A stretch of 64,000 bases of DNA from Halovenus amylolytica (GTDB taxonomy: Archaea > Halobacteriota > Halobacteria > Halobacteriales > Haloarculaceae): contig SAYS01000008.1 in the NCBI GenBank assembly GCA_004015825.1, positions 124,001 to 188,000 on the forward strand, given 5' to 3'. The notes beneath the pieces were generated by a model. It ran no database searches and was not told the origin of the DNA. It saw nothing but the letters and a program-made list of their open reading frames with translations. The position numbers were made by a program, and so were the translations under genes. How positions within the stretch are numbered: the first letter of the stretch is position 1; each line of letters starts with the position of its first letter. Positions 45,317 through 54,800 of this stretch are shown here, piece by piece.

Positions 45317-46617
45317 GCGACGGCGACGCGCAGGCGGATGATACCACGCCCGGAGGAGACACTGAACAGTCAGTCCGTGACCGTATCTGGGCGGTTGCGA
45401 GTGCCAGCGATATTCGGCTGATCGCAGTCACCCTGCTCGCGATCTACGCGATCTTTCTGTTCCTGGGGATCGTCGGTGGACTGGATGCCAACGGGCTCTA
45501 TAGCTCGCTCGAACGGGTGACCTTCTTCGCTGCGGTGTACGCGCTCGTGGTGCTCGCCCTGAACCTCCAGTGGGGCTATGCCGGACTGTTCAACATCGGG
45601 ATTGCTGGCTTCATGGCGATTGGCCTGTACTCGATGCACATTCTGACAGTGCAGATCGGACTGGCCTACCCAATCGGGGCACTCGGCGCGGTCCTCATCA
45701 CCAGTCTGTTCGGCGCGCTCGTCGCACTGCCAGCACTGCGACTGCGCGCGGACTATCTTGCGATCGTCACACTCGCATTTGCGGAGATCGTTCGAAGTAT
45801 CCTCGGCTCACAGCGGTTTGCGGAGTTTACGTTTGCAGGATTCGACATCGGCTTCGGCGGTGCGACCGGCCCGGATGGAACGCTTCCGGATCCCGTGAAA
45901 TTTTTCCTCTACAAGCATCCCTACAGTCTCCGTCCGGAGCCAAACGCCTTCGGCGAGTTCTACTTCGGACTGTTCGATCTATTCATTATCGACGACTCGA
46001 CAGCCGAAGGGATCCTGTACGCGCTGTTTCTCAGCCTGTTCGTCGGACTGTACTACTTCCTGCTCGTCCGGACTGGGAACTCGCCGTTCGGTCGCGTTCT
46101 CAAGGCAATCCGGGAAGACGAAACGGTTGCGAAAGCGCTGGGCAAAGACACCCGGAAATTCAAGATCACGGCCTTCGCGCTCGGTTCGGCGCTGATGGGG
46201 CTCGCGGCGATTCTGTGGTACACGAAACGGGGCGGCGTGACGCCGACGAACTTCGAGCCGGAGGTGACGTTTTTCGTCTTCGTCGCGCTCATCATCGGCG
46301 GGGCAGGGTCGAACACCGGCAGCGTGATCGGTGGCATCGTCTTCGGGGCGTTACTCTTCCGGGGGCCGGTGTTCATCGAGCGGATCATCAACCAACGGCT
46401 GGAAGCCGAAGCGGATCCGACGACCATCTTCGATGCCTTCGGCGGCATCGATCCGTTCATCGTCTACACGACGGACAATCTCTCGGCGCTCCGGGTCGTG
46501 TTGCTCGGGGTCGTGTTGGTCATCCTGATACAGCGCAGACCCGAGGGACTGCTCGGGAAGCGCAAGGAGATCGCATCGAGTATCGATCTCGAAGACCGGA
46601 CTGGAGGTGAGAACTGA
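45313..46617 (+). CDS. livM: branched-chain amino acid-type ABC transporter permease (LivM-like)
   Basis: A 434-residue permease with about 10 helices: ALNLQWGYAGLFNIGIAGFM, LPALRLRADYLAIVTLAFAE, and the cytoplasmic coupling loop RVLKAIREDETVAKALGKDT before ITAFALGSALMGLA. It pairs with LivH to form the transmembrane channel. An N-terminal acidic extension is haloarchaeal. The stop overlaps the livG start by one base (TGATG). Confidence 0.9.
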   Translation: MSDGDAQADDTTPGGDTEQSVRDRIWAVASASDIRLIAVTLLAIYAIFLFLGIVGGLDANGLYSSLERVTFFAAVYALVVLALNLQWGYAGLFNIGIAGFMAIGLYSMHILTVQIGLAYPIGALGAVLITSLFGALVALPALRLRADYLAIVTLAFAEIVRSILGSQRFAEFTFAGFDIGFGGATGPDGTLPDPVKFFLYKHPYSLRPEPNAFGEFYFGLFDLFIIDDSTAEGILYALFLSLFVGLYYFLLVRTGNSPFGRVLKAIREDETVAKALGKDTRKFKITAFALGSALMGLAAILWYTKRGGVTPTNFEPEVTFFVFVALIIGGAGSNTGSVIGGIVFGALLFRGPVFIERIINQRLEAEADPTTIFDAFGGIDPFIVYTTDNLSALRVVLLGVVLVILIQRRPEGLLGKRKEIASSIDLEDRTGGEN

Positions 46618-47465
46618 TGACGACAACAGCCACTGAACAGGACACAGCGAGCGCCGAGGAGAGTCGGACAGCCACCGGCGAGAGCACCGGTGATCCGATC
46701 TTGCAGGTCCGGAACCTGCAGAAGCGCTTCGGCGGTGTCGTGGCGGTCGACGGCGTCGGGTTCGAGGTCGAGCAAGGCACCGTCACCGGGCTTATCGGGC
46801 CAAACGGGGCCGGCAAATCGACGACGTTCGATCTCATCACGGGCGTCCAGAACGCCGACGGCGGACAGGTCATCTTCGATGGAACCGACATCACGGGGCG
46901 TCGACCGGAACAGATCGCAAACAGGGGACTGGTTCGGACGTTCCAGATCGCTCGCGAGTTGAGCGAGATGACCGTCCTCGAAAACGTGATGCTCGCACCG
47001 CCGAATCAGCTCGGCGAGTCGCTGTGGCGGTCGGTCCTGCCGGGCTTTCGGGGTGGTGTCAGCGAACAGGAGGCCGAACTCAGGGAGGAAGCCTGGGAGA
47101 CGCTCGAATTCTTCGCGATCGACCATCTCGCCGGCGAGTACGCCGGCAATCTATCCGGTGGGCAGCGAAAACTGCTGGAGATGGCCCGCGTGTTCATGAC
47201 CGATCCCGACATGATCCTGCTCGACGAACCGCTCGCCGGCGTCAATCCCACACTCGAAGAGAAACTGCTCGACCGGATCCACGAACTTCAGTCGGAGGGC
47301 TATACGTTCCTGCTGGTCGAACACGACATGAACGTGGTGATGAACCACTGCGATCCAGTCGTCGTGATGCATCAGGGCAAGCGCCTGATGCAAGGCGCAC
47401 CCGAGGAGGTCAGACAGGACGAACGCGTTCTGGAGGCCTACCTCGGTGGGGAGGTGGAGCAATGA
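46617..47465 (+). CDS. livG: ABC transporter ATP-binding protein (LivG-like)
   Basis: A 282-residue ATPase: Walker A GPNGAGKST (about residue 61), signature LSGGQRK, Walker B MILLDEPLAGVNP, and an H-loop LVEHDMN. It energises import by the LivHM channel together with LivF. The N-terminal 20 residues (TTTATEQDTASAEESRTATG) are a disordered haloarchaeal extension. Its stop overlaps the livF ATG (ATGA). Confidence 0.93.
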   Translation: MTTTATEQDTASAEESRTATGESTGDPILQVRNLQKRFGGVVAVDGVGFEVEQGTVTGLIGPNGAGKSTTFDLITGVQNADGGQVIFDGTDITGRRPEQIANRGLVRTFQIARELSEMTVLENVMLAPPNQLGESLWRSVLPGFRGGVSEQEAELREEAWETLEFFAIDHLAGEYAGNLSGGQRKLLEMARVFMTDPDMILLDEPLAGVNPTLEEKLLDRIHELQSEGYTFLLVEHDMNVVMNHCDPVVVMHQGKRLMQGAPEEVRQDERVLEAYLGGEVEQ

Positions 47466-48166
47466 GTCTGCTCGCAGTGCAGGATCTGGACGCGGGCTAC
47501 GGCGACCTCCAGGTGCTCGATGGCGTGGATATGGACGTCGGGGACGAGGAGTACGTCGCGATCGTCGGCCCGAACGGCGCGGGCAAATCGACCGTGATGA
47601 AATCCGTCTTCGGGCTGACCGACCAGATGGGCGGGGAGATCATCTTCGACGGCGAGGATATCAGCGACCTCGATCCGAACGAGATTATCACACGGGGGCT
47701 CAACTACGTCCCCCAGTCCCAGAACGTCTTTGCAGGACTCACAGTCCGGGAGAACCTGGAGATGGGTGCGTACATCCTGGACGAGCTCCCGACCGAGCGA
47801 CTCGACGAAATCTACGATCGGTTCCCGATCCTCCGGGAGCGCAAGGGGCAGAAAGCCGGCACACTCTCCGGTGGCCAGCGCCAGATGCTCGCGATGGGCC
47901 GGGCGCTGATGCTCGATCCGGATCTGCTCTTGCTCGACGAACCCAGCGCGGGGCTCGCGCCGGATCTCGTCGACGAGACACTCGACCGGATCGATACGAT
48001 CAACGACGACGGCACCGCGGTTCTCATCGTCGAGCAGAACGCGAAAGAAGCACTCAGACGGTGTGATCGAGGCTACGTACTCGTCCAGGGACAGAATCGC
48101 CACGAAGATACCGGCCAGGCACTGCTGACCGATCAGCAGGTCCGCGAGGATTTCCTCGGTGGGTGA
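47462..48166 (+). CDS. livF: ABC transporter ATP-binding protein (LivF-like)
   Basis: A 234-residue ATPase: Walker A GPNGAGKSTVMKSVFG, signature LSGGQRQMLAMGRALM, Walker B LLLLDEPSAGLAP, and IVEQNAKEAL. It forms the second nucleotide-binding subunit with LivG. ATG 47462 is set by the overlap with livG; a longer open frame upstream runs out of phase through livG and is not a gene. It is the last plus-strand gene of the operon; the binding protein is convergent 12 nt away. Confidence 0.93.
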   Translation: MSLLAVQDLDAGYGDLQVLDGVDMDVGDEEYVAIVGPNGAGKSTVMKSVFGLTDQMGGEIIFDGEDISDLDPNEIITRGLNYVPQSQNVFAGLTVRENLEMGAYILDELPTERLDEIYDRFPILRERKGQKAGTLSGGQRQMLAMGRALMLDPDLLLLDEPSAGLAPDLVDETLDRIDTINDDGTAVLIVEQNAKEALRRCDRGYVLVQGQNRHEDTGQALLTDQQVREDFLGG

Positions 48167-48178
48167 GCGCAGCGCCTC

Positions 48179-49492
48179 TTACAGCTGGATAGTTTCGATC
48201 TCTTCGAGACCGTCTTCGGTGAAGCCGAAGTACTCGTAGGAGACGTTGCTCTGATCCCCGTTCTCGTCGTAGGTGATCTCACCGGAGACACCTCTGTACT
48301 GGATCTCCTCGCCCTCAGCGGCCATCTCTGCACCCTCGACGAGGTTCTCCGGCAGCACTTCCTCGCCGCCCGACGAAGTGACGTTCCGGACCTCGTCACG
48401 GACGGCCTCGCCGTCGTTTTCGCCTGCTGCGGCGTTGGCCAGGACGAGTGTCGCAGCCGCGTCGTAGGACTGTCTGACGAAGGGCTCTCCGCTCGGGTCC
48501 TCGTCGTAGGCATCCTGATACAGCTGGTTGAACGTATCGACACCAGGGCCGGAGCCGATCGGTGCCGTTCCGGTGACGTTCGTCATGTCGAAGCCGACAG
48601 CGTCGGGAAGTCCGGAGTCCTGGAGCCCGTCGGACACCAGGATGTCCATATCCGGCCGGTCGAAGTTCGTGTAGAAATCCGAGAAGATCCGCTCGCCGTC
48701 CTCCGGGAAGGCGACGATGAGCAGGGTATCCGGATCGTCCGCAAGAACGTTTTCGAGTTGGGCCGTGTAGGATGTTTGCCCTTCCGGGAAAATCTCCGAG
48801 CCAGTGATCTCGCCGTCGTACTGGTTTTCGAAGGAATCGGCGAACGTACTGGACAGTCCCTGACCGTAGGCGTCGTCCTGTGCCAGCGTCGCCGCACTCC
48901 CGGCCTCCAGTCGCTCGGCAGCGATCTGTGCGAGTACTTCTCCCTGGAAGCTGTCCGGCACTGCGGTCCGAAAGGTGAAATCAGCCTCCAGATCGGAGTA
49001 GCCGGGTGCCGTGCTCGCGGGGGAGTTCTGAACGATCCCGCGCGGAATCGAGACGCTCTCGGCAACTTCCAGACTGACCGCCGACGCCAGCGCGCCGACG
49101 AACATCGGATACCCCGCGTCGTCGAGTGCTTCGGCACCGCTGACGCCGACCGTCGGATCTGTCTCCGTGTCCTCGAACTGTGTCTGGATCTCCAGTTCGG
49201 TGTCCGCGTCGTCGAACTGTCCCGGGACGAGCTGGGCAGCGTCACGGATCGGCGGTCCGAGTTCTTCGAGCCCGCCGGTAACGCCCATCAGGAGGCCGAG
49301 ATTGATCGTTCGGCCGATGCCACCGTCGCCGCCGCCGTCGTCCCCAGTTTCGTTTCCGTCACCGCCACCGTCGCCATCTCCGCCACCATTTCCGTCATCA
49401 CCCTCGTCGTCTGCGAGACACCCCGCCAGTGCGATGGTCCCGCCGGCTCCGATCGCCTTGAGAAGGTCCCGTCGTCGTGACTGGTCTACCAT
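48179..49492 (-). CDS. livK: ABC transporter substrate-binding lipoprotein (LivK-like)
   Basis: A 437-residue periplasmic-binding-type protein. It starts with SRRRDLLKAIGAGGTIALAGC, a twin-arginine signal and a lipobox (LAGC), so it is a lipid-anchored surface receptor. An acidic Gly/Asp/Glu linker follows (residues about 25-55). Then comes a leucine/isoleucine/valine-binding fold (INLGLLMGVTGGLEELG, FVGALASAVS, ERLEAGSAATLAQDDAYG). It delivers substrate to the LivHMGF importer, from which it is convergently transcribed. ATG 49492 is chosen because the signal begins there. Confidence 0.92.
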   Translation of the reverse strand: MVDQSRRRDLLKAIGAGGTIALAGCLADDEGDDGNGGGDGDGGGDGNETGDDGGGDGGIGRTINLGLLMGVTGGLEELGPPIRDAAQLVPGQFDDADTELEIQTQFEDTETDPTVGVSGAEALDDAGYPMFVGALASAVSLEVAESVSIPRGIVQNSPASTAPGYSDLEADFTFRTAVPDSFQGEVLAQIAAERLEAGSAATLAQDDAYGQGLSSTFADSFENQYDGEITGSEIFPEGQTSYTAQLENVLADDPDTLLIVAFPEDGERIFSDFYTNFDRPDMDILVSDGLQDSGLPDAVGFDMTNVTGTAPIGSGPGVDTFNQLYQDAYDEDPSGEPFVRQSYDAAATLVLANAAAGENDGEAVRDEVRNVTSSGGEEVLPENLVEGAEMAAEGEEIQYRGVSGEITYDENGDQSNVSYEYFGFTEDGLEEIETIQL

Positions 49493-49719
49493 AGCTATCA
49501 GTGTCGTTTTATCGAGTAGGTGATTTTTAGTTAGTAGCATTATACCAATCACTGATATTTTGTAACCACGTCTCAAAAGCGCCTGGTCGACATGACTGGA
49601 CAATCCGAGATCGAGGCGGTTCATGGTTCGATTTTTGCTACTGGCGGCTATGCAAAGCTGACAGATTTCGTCCGTCGTCAGGATGAAACGGATTTAACTG
49701 TCAGTGCCTAACCACAGGT

Positions 49720-51360
49720 ATGACCGAGGCTGGGGATGCGACGAAAGTACAGTGGCGCGACTGGGGCCAGGACGCCTTCGATGTCGCCGAGCGCAGCGGC
49801 AAACCAGTGTTGCTCGCGCTCCGAACGCCCTGGTCCGAAGAGTGTGCAGAGATGGATCGAACGACCTACTCGGAGCCACGCATCGCGGCCAACATCAACG
49901 ATGGTTTCGTCCCGATCCGGGTGGACGCCGACCGCAACCCCCGCGTTCGGGAACGGTACAACATGGGTGGGTTCCCGTCGACGGTGTTCGTCACCCCCGA
50001 AGGCAAGATCCTCACCGGCGCGACCTTCCTCGGGATCGACGGCTTCCGCGGAATTTTAGACAGCGTCCGCAAGACGTGGGATAGCAAAGGCGAGGCAGGC
50101 GGTTCGATCACCCGCGCGCTGCGGGATACGACACCGCCGAGCGGCGAGGTCGATGCCCGCATCGAGGAAGAGATGATCGAACAGTTGCTGGCGGCCTACG
50201 ACGAGGAGTTCGGCGGCTGGGGACAGGACACGAAGTTCCCGATGCCCCGGACAATCGAGTTCGCGCTCGTCCGGGCACGCGAGCAGGCCACCCGCACCCT
50301 CGAAGCGATCAGCGCACACCTGCACGACACCTACGACGGTGGGTTCTACCGCGTCGCGGCCAACCGAAACTGGGGGGGCGTTCGCCGGGAGAAACTGCTC
50401 GACGAGAACGGTGCAATCGTTCGCGCGTTCGCTCGTGGCTACAGATACACCGGCGAACAGAGCTACATCGAGACGGCCAGAAGCGGCGTGGAGTATCTCA
50501 CGACGACGCTGTGGACCGGTGACGCCTTCGGTGCGAGCCAGGGCGGCGACGAGACGTATTTCACACTCGAACCGACCGACCGCGAGGAAGCCGAACCGCC
50601 CACCGTCGACGAGACGGTGCTGGCCGATCGCAACGGCGTCGCGATCGACGGGCTGCTCTGGTTCGTCGCCTACACGGACGACGACAGCGCCCGCGAGTAC
50701 GCCCGAAGCGCCCGCGATCACGTCTGTGAGACACTCGTCGAGGATGGCTGTGTCACCCACTACGCGACCGAGAGCGAAACCGGCGAGTCGGGGCTGCTGC
50801 TCGATCAGGCGCGGGTCCTGATGGGGCTGACGACCTCCTGGGAAGTGCTCGGCGAACCTGGACCAGCCCGCGCGGTTGCCGACTGGACGATCGAGCATCT
50901 CCAGGACGAGGACGGTGCGTTCCGCGATGGCCCCGCCGAGGGTGCAGGCCTGCTCGACAAGCCGCTGTATCCACTGGATGCGACCGTCGAGTGTGCCGAG
51001 GCGTTGCTGGATCTTGCCTGTCTCACCGGCGAAGATCGATACGAGCGGGCCGCCCGCGAGGCAATCGAGACCTTCGCCGGTGCGTCGGATCGGATGGGTG
51101 TCGAGGTGGCCCAGTACGCGACCGCAGCATCCAGATTGGAAGCCCAGCAGGTGCTCGAAGTCGGAACCGACGCTGGGACCGATCTTCACCGCGCCACACT
51201 CCGGCTCGCCGACCACGAGACGGTCGTTGCTCCCCGGAGCGAGGACGGCGACGGTGTCGGGCAGAGGGTCGAGGATGGTGAGGCGCGACTGGTCGTCGAC
51301 GGCACCGAGCAGGGACGGGCAGCATCACCGGCAGAACTCGAAGAATTGTTGACAGACTGA
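49720..51360 (+). CDS. DUF255 / thioredoxin-like and six-hairpin glycosidase-like protein
   Basis: A 546-residue protein. Residues about 1-120 are a thioredoxin-like DUF255 domain (GKPVLLALRTPWSEECAEMDRT, then GGFPSTVFVTPEGKIL). The usual redox CxxC of the family (as in CHWCH) is missing; only one Cys remains at that place. The rest is an alpha/alpha toroid like six-hairpin glycosidases, with repeats such as NGVAIDGLLWFVAYTDD. The typical haloarchaeal family (YyaL-like) is longer. Substrate is unknown; structural or sugar-modifying roles are possible. Confidence 0.8.
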   Translation: MTEAGDATKVQWRDWGQDAFDVAERSGKPVLLALRTPWSEECAEMDRTTYSEPRIAANINDGFVPIRVDADRNPRVRERYNMGGFPSTVFVTPEGKILTGATFLGIDGFRGILDSVRKTWDSKGEAGGSITRALRDTTPPSGEVDARIEEEMIEQLLAAYDEEFGGWGQDTKFPMPRTIEFALVRAREQATRTLEAISAHLHDTYDGGFYRVAANRNWGGVRREKLLDENGAIVRAFARGYRYTGEQSYIETARSGVEYLTTTLWTGDAFGASQGGDETYFTLEPTDREEAEPPTVDETVLADRNGVAIDGLLWFVAYTDDDSAREYARSARDHVCETLVEDGCVTHYATESETGESGLLLDQARVLMGLTTSWEVLGEPGPARAVADWTIEHLQDEDGAFRDGPAEGAGLLDKPLYPLDATVECAEALLDLACLTGEDRYERAAREAIETFAGASDRMGVEVAQYATAASRLEAQQVLEVGTDAGTDLHRATLRLADHETVVAPRSEDGDGVGQRVEDGEARLVVDGTEQGRAASPAELEELLTD

Positions 51361-51655
51361 AACCGTTCGGAGCCGAGGAGCTGTTTTTATTGCGATGCGG
51401 GGGCGTGCGCGAGGAACGCGCGCGAGGTCATCGGGAGCGGAGCGACCGAGGGCTCGACAGAGCGTGCTCTGTCGGTGGGCGAGGAGCGCAGGCAGAGCCG
51501 AGCACCACAGTCGGCTGGGGAGGGTCGAGGCCGGTGTGGGTGGATGAAAGGGGCCGGGGGCCCGGCGAAGGCGGCTGCCGCAAGGACCACAGCGAGCGGA
51601 AGCGAGCGAGGACCGCAGCAAAGCCCCCGAGTCGAGTACCCGGGGGCTTTCTGGT
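51361..51655. repeat. GC-rich palindromic intergenic region
   Basis: This gap before tRNA-Ser holds several perfect hairpins: ACAGAGC-GT-GCTCTGT near 51458-51473, and AAAGCCCCCG (51620-51629) paired with CGGGGGCTTT (51641-51650). It contains GATGAAAGGGGC at 51543-51554 and a CAGCAAAGCCCCCG motif reminiscent of the elements at 26023 and 42226, without their full ends. Repeated GAGCG-type low complexity gives long spurious frames. I see no gene here. Confidence 0.5.
51620..51650. terminator. strong hairpin, possible terminator or repeat end
   Basis: AAAGCCCCCG and CGGGGGCTTT form a perfect 10-bp stem with an 11-nt loop and end in TTTCT. It is 260 nt past the DUF255 stop, so it could end that transcript or be one end of a palindromic element. 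No T-tract typical of archaeal termination follows. Confidence 0.35.
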
Positions 51656-51760
51656 GTGATACAACAGGTATTCACTCCCAAGATGGCGATTTTCAGAGAA
51701 TCGATCACGGATCAAGTTCGAAAGTTCTTAACCCTGTACCTCCCCAAGATATCTACGCGT

Positions 51761-51844
51761 GCCAGGATGGCCGAATCTGGTAAGGCGCACGCCTGGAAAG
51801 CGTGTTCCCATTCGGGATTCTGGGTTCAAATCCCAGTCCTGGCG
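51761..51844 (+). tRNA. tRNA-Ser (GGA)
   Basis: An 84-nt class II tRNA with a long variable arm. The acceptor stem GCCAGGA pairs with TCCTGGC; the anticodon loop CTGGAAA carries anticodon GGA between GCACGC and GCGTGT; the variable arm TCCCATTCGGGA folds on itself; and the T-arm is CTGGGTTCAAATCCCAG. No CCA and no intron. Confidence 0.94.
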
Positions 51845-51975
51845 TTTCTCGTGGTCCAAGCAAGTGAGAAGTTCCAGCTCCGAGTGAACAACGACAGTGA
51901 CGAGGAAACCAGTAGCCGTGAAACGACTGGTAGAGCCTGAAAGAGTTAAACTTCTGCCGACCCGACAATAATTCG

Positions 51976-52644
51976 ATGACTGACGGAGGCGACGTCCCCG
52001 GTCGGTCGAACGACACTACCGAGCCACCGAACGAGAGAGCGGATGGTGGGGCCAGTGACACCGCAGACCAGTTTCGGAGGGTCGACGACCAGTCGCCGCC
52101 AGACCTCGCCGAACCGCGACCATCGACCATCCAGACGCCACGGAGTGGGCTCGACGAGGAGACACTCAAGGAGTATACGACGGAGCGTCGGTCACTCGAC
52201 TCGACTGTCCAGATTCAGTGGGCGCTCCGGACGACGATCAGTGCCATCATCCTCGGACTGATCGCCAGTGCGATTCTGGCAGCGCTCGACGTCGATCCAG
52301 TGTTCGGGACGATCGCTGTCGGCCTCTTCCTGTTTCTCGGCGTCGTCTGGGTGATGCTCCGGTACCGCGTCTGGGTCTACCAGATCCGGGACGATTCGGT
52401 GTATCTGGAACGCGGCGTCGTCACGAACGTCCGGACCATCGTCCCCTACGTCCGCGTCCAGCACGTCGATACGAGCCGCGGTCCGGTGGAACGCGCACTC
52501 GGGCTCTCGACGCTGGTCGTCTACACGGCCGGCTCCCGGGGGGCCGACGTCTCGATCCCGGGGCTGAAACCCGAGGAGGCGCGGGATCTCCAGCAGCGCC
52601 TGAAGAAACTCGCGATCGAAGCCGAAGGTGACGACGCGTTATGA
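51976..52644 (+). CDS. bacterial PH domain membrane protein (YdbS-like)
   Basis: A 222-residue protein. The N-terminal 70 residues are disordered and acidic; two membrane helices (ISAIILGLIASAILAAL and GTIAVGLFLFLGVVWVML) are followed by a bPH2 domain (DSVYLERGVVTNVRTIVPYVRVQHVDTSRG). Such proteins pair with a larger bPH2 protein, here the next gene, with which it overlaps by 4 nt (ATGA). Function unknown; in bacteria the pair is linked to cell-envelope stress. Confidence 0.88.
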   Translation: MTDGGDVPGRSNDTTEPPNERADGGASDTADQFRRVDDQSPPDLAEPRPSTIQTPRSGLDEETLKEYTTERRSLDSTVQIQWALRTTISAIILGLIASAILAALDVDPVFGTIAVGLFLFLGVVWVMLRYRVWVYQIRDDSVYLERGVVTNVRTIVPYVRVQHVDTSRGPVERALGLSTLVVYTAGSRGADVSIPGLKPEEARDLQQRLKKLAIEAEGDDAL

Positions 52645-54125
52645 AACTCGACTATCGATCGGTGCCGTACCGGATCCTCGAAAACGGACTCCGTCTGGGC
52701 GGTATTCTCGTCTTTTCAGTGTTCGTCTCCTCCGGTGACGGGATGGATATTCTACAGACGGGCACCTTTCTGTTGTTCGGCCTGTTGCTGGTCGGCAGCT
52801 GGGAGGCCGCCTACGTCCGCAATTACGAGTACCGGCTCGACGCCGATACGTTCGATATCTACTCCGGTGTCTTCTCCAGACGCGAGCGGGAGATCCCCTT
52901 CGAACGCATCCAGAACGTCGATATCGCACAGAACGTGATCCAGCGAGCGCTCGGGATCGCCGAACTCCGCCTCGAGACAGCCGGCGGTGGCGATGGTTCG
53001 GAGGCGAGTCTCCGGTACGTGAGCCGCCAGGAGGCGACACGGCTGCAGGAACTGATCAGTAGACGAAAGAGCGGCGAAACGGCCGAACGCGATCCCGGCG
53101 CGACCGACGATATCCTCTTCGAACTGGACAACCGTGAACTCGGAATTCTCGGTGTCACCTCGGCGAATGTCAGACTGCTCGGGCTGCTCTCCGGACTGTT
53201 CCTGATCGCGTCACCGATCGCAGCAGAACAGGTGTCGCCACGCCTGGAGATACTGTTGGTCCTGGGGCCGGCGCTTGCGGTCGCGGCGCTGGTCGCACTC
53301 TGGATGCTCAGCGGTGTCCAGGCGGTCCTGCGGTACTACGGCTTCCGACTGCTCAGACACGACGAAGAGCTTCGGTACAAGCGCGGTCTCCTCCAGCAGT
53401 ACGACGGGACGATCCCGCTCTCGAAGATCCAGACGCTGATGATCCGCGAGAATCTGCTCGCGCGAGCCGTCGGCTACGGGAGTCTGGCCATCGAGACGGC
53501 AGGCTACGCCCCGGGACAGGACAGCAACGTCGAAGCCGCGGTTCCGATCGCCAAACGCGACCGGGTGTTCGAGCTGGCACGGACGATCGAAGATATCGGC
53601 GAGCCGGAGTTTACACGCCCGCCGAAGCGTGCACGACTGCGCTACGTTGCCCGCTACACCATCGTCGTCGGCGTGATCACCGGCCTGCTCGGTGGGTACC
53701 AGTATCTCACTGGCAATCTGTCGTTCTGGTACGCCGGCGCTGCGCTCTGGCTGCTCGTCCCACCGGCCGCCCATCTCAAGTGGGTGAACATTGGCTACTA
53801 CACCGACGACAACTACGTCATCACACGGAGCGGGTTCTGGACACGACGGACGACGATCGTCCCCTACTATCGCGTCCAGACGGTTTCGAGTTCACAGACG
53901 GTCTTCCAGCGCCGCCGTGATCTGGCGACACTGGTCGTCGATACGGCGACCTCCGGGAGTTTCTGGGGCGGCGACGCCGTCGCGCTCGATATCGATGTCG
54001 AGACTGCGGACCGACTCCGCGAGGAGATCCACGACGAGTTCCACGAGTCGATCATCGAACGAAAACGACAGCGCGATGGGCGGAAACCGGCCGGACCACG
54101 CCGGCCATCATCTGCCGAAGATTAG
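52641..54125 (+). CDS. multi-bPH2 membrane protein (YdbT-like)
   Basis: A 494-residue protein with three bPH2-type segments separated by membrane helices: DIYSGVFSRREREIPFERIQNVD near residue 75, RYKRGLLQQYDGTIPLSKIQTL near 245, and VITRSGFWTRRTTIVPYYRVQTV near 393. Helices lie at about 12-50, 175-230 and 335-375. It forms a coupled pair with the smaller YdbS-like protein upstream. The precise role is unknown, likely envelope. Confidence 0.88.
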   Translation: MKLDYRSVPYRILENGLRLGGILVFSVFVSSGDGMDILQTGTFLLFGLLLVGSWEAAYVRNYEYRLDADTFDIYSGVFSRREREIPFERIQNVDIAQNVIQRALGIAELRLETAGGGDGSEASLRYVSRQEATRLQELISRRKSGETAERDPGATDDILFELDNRELGILGVTSANVRLLGLLSGLFLIASPIAAEQVSPRLEILLVLGPALAVAALVALWMLSGVQAVLRYYGFRLLRHDEELRYKRGLLQQYDGTIPLSKIQTLMIRENLLARAVGYGSLAIETAGYAPGQDSNVEAAVPIAKRDRVFELARTIEDIGEPEFTRPPKRARLRYVARYTIVVGVITGLLGGYQYLTGNLSFWYAGAALWLLVPPAAHLKWVNIGYYTDDNYVITRSGFWTRRTTIVPYYRVQTVSSSQTVFQRRRDLATLVVDTATSGSFWGGDAVALDIDVETADRLREEIHDEFHESIIERKRQRDGRKPAGPRRPSSAED

Positions 54126-54175
54126 CGAGAGTTATCCGAAAATATTTTGGTATTATCGGTAGTATTCACCTGTAG

Positions 54176-54799
54176 ATGTCGACAAAGAGTCAACTGACCC
54201 AGCAACTCGGTGTCGTCGCTGGATTCGACGATCCGCAGGTCGATCTGGAGCAGTACCGGACACCGCCGGGGCTGGCGTCGTATCTCGTTCACAGCGCGGA
54301 CCTCAGGGGGGACATCGATGACAGGGTCGTGATCGACCTCGGCTGTGGGACCGGGATGCTCGCACTCGCTGCGACACTCCGGGGACCAGAGCGGGTCGTC
54401 GGACTGGATATCGACCGGGGCGCGCTCAGAACTGCGCGGGAGAACAAACGCCGGATCGCATCGACGACCGAGGTATCGTGGGTCCAGGCCGACGCGACAC
54501 GGGCACCACTTTGCCCACCAGACGAGACGACGGTCATCATGAATCCCCCCTTCGGTGCCCAGGATGGCAACGAACACGCCGACAGGGCCTTTCTGGAGAC
54601 GACAGCGTCGATCGCAGACGTCTCCTACTCGATCCACAACGCCGGCAGCGGGGAGTTCGTCGAGGCCTTCGCCGCCGATAACGGGGGCGAGATCACACAC
54701 GCCTACGGGGCCGAGTTTACGCTCCCGAAGCAGTTCGACCACCAGCAGGAAGACTCGCGGGTGATCGACGTAGAGTTGTTCCGGATCGAGTGGCGCTAA
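54176..54799 (+). CDS. METTL5-family RNA methylase
   Basis: A 207-residue SAM-dependent methyltransferase with motif I VIDLGCGTGMLALAA near residue 52, VVGLDIDRGAL, and the catalytic NPPFGAQ (about residue 122), which indicates an adenine-N6 methylase. Archaeal relatives resemble eukaryotic METTL5, which modifies 18S rRNA; an rRNA target is inferred. Start is ATG 54176. A TATA-like TATTAT lies near 54150. Confidence 0.9.
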   Translation: MSTKSQLTQQLGVVAGFDDPQVDLEQYRTPPGLASYLVHSADLRGDIDDRVVIDLGCGTGMLALAATLRGPERVVGLDIDRGALRTARENKRRIASTTEVSWVQADATRAPLCPPDETTVIMNPPFGAQDGNEHADRAFLETTASIADVSYSIHNAGSGEFVEAFAADNGGEITHAYGAEFTLPKQFDHQQEDSRVIDVELFRIEWR

Positions 54800-54800
54800 C

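Noticed and set aside
47024..47460. Upstream extension of livF to 47024
   Set aside because: It runs out of phase through livG, which has clear Walker motifs there; livF starts at ATG 47462.
51361..51655. Several 60-100 codon frames in the gap before tRNA-Ser
   Set aside because: They come from GAGCG-type low complexity and hairpins, and no frame resembles a protein family.
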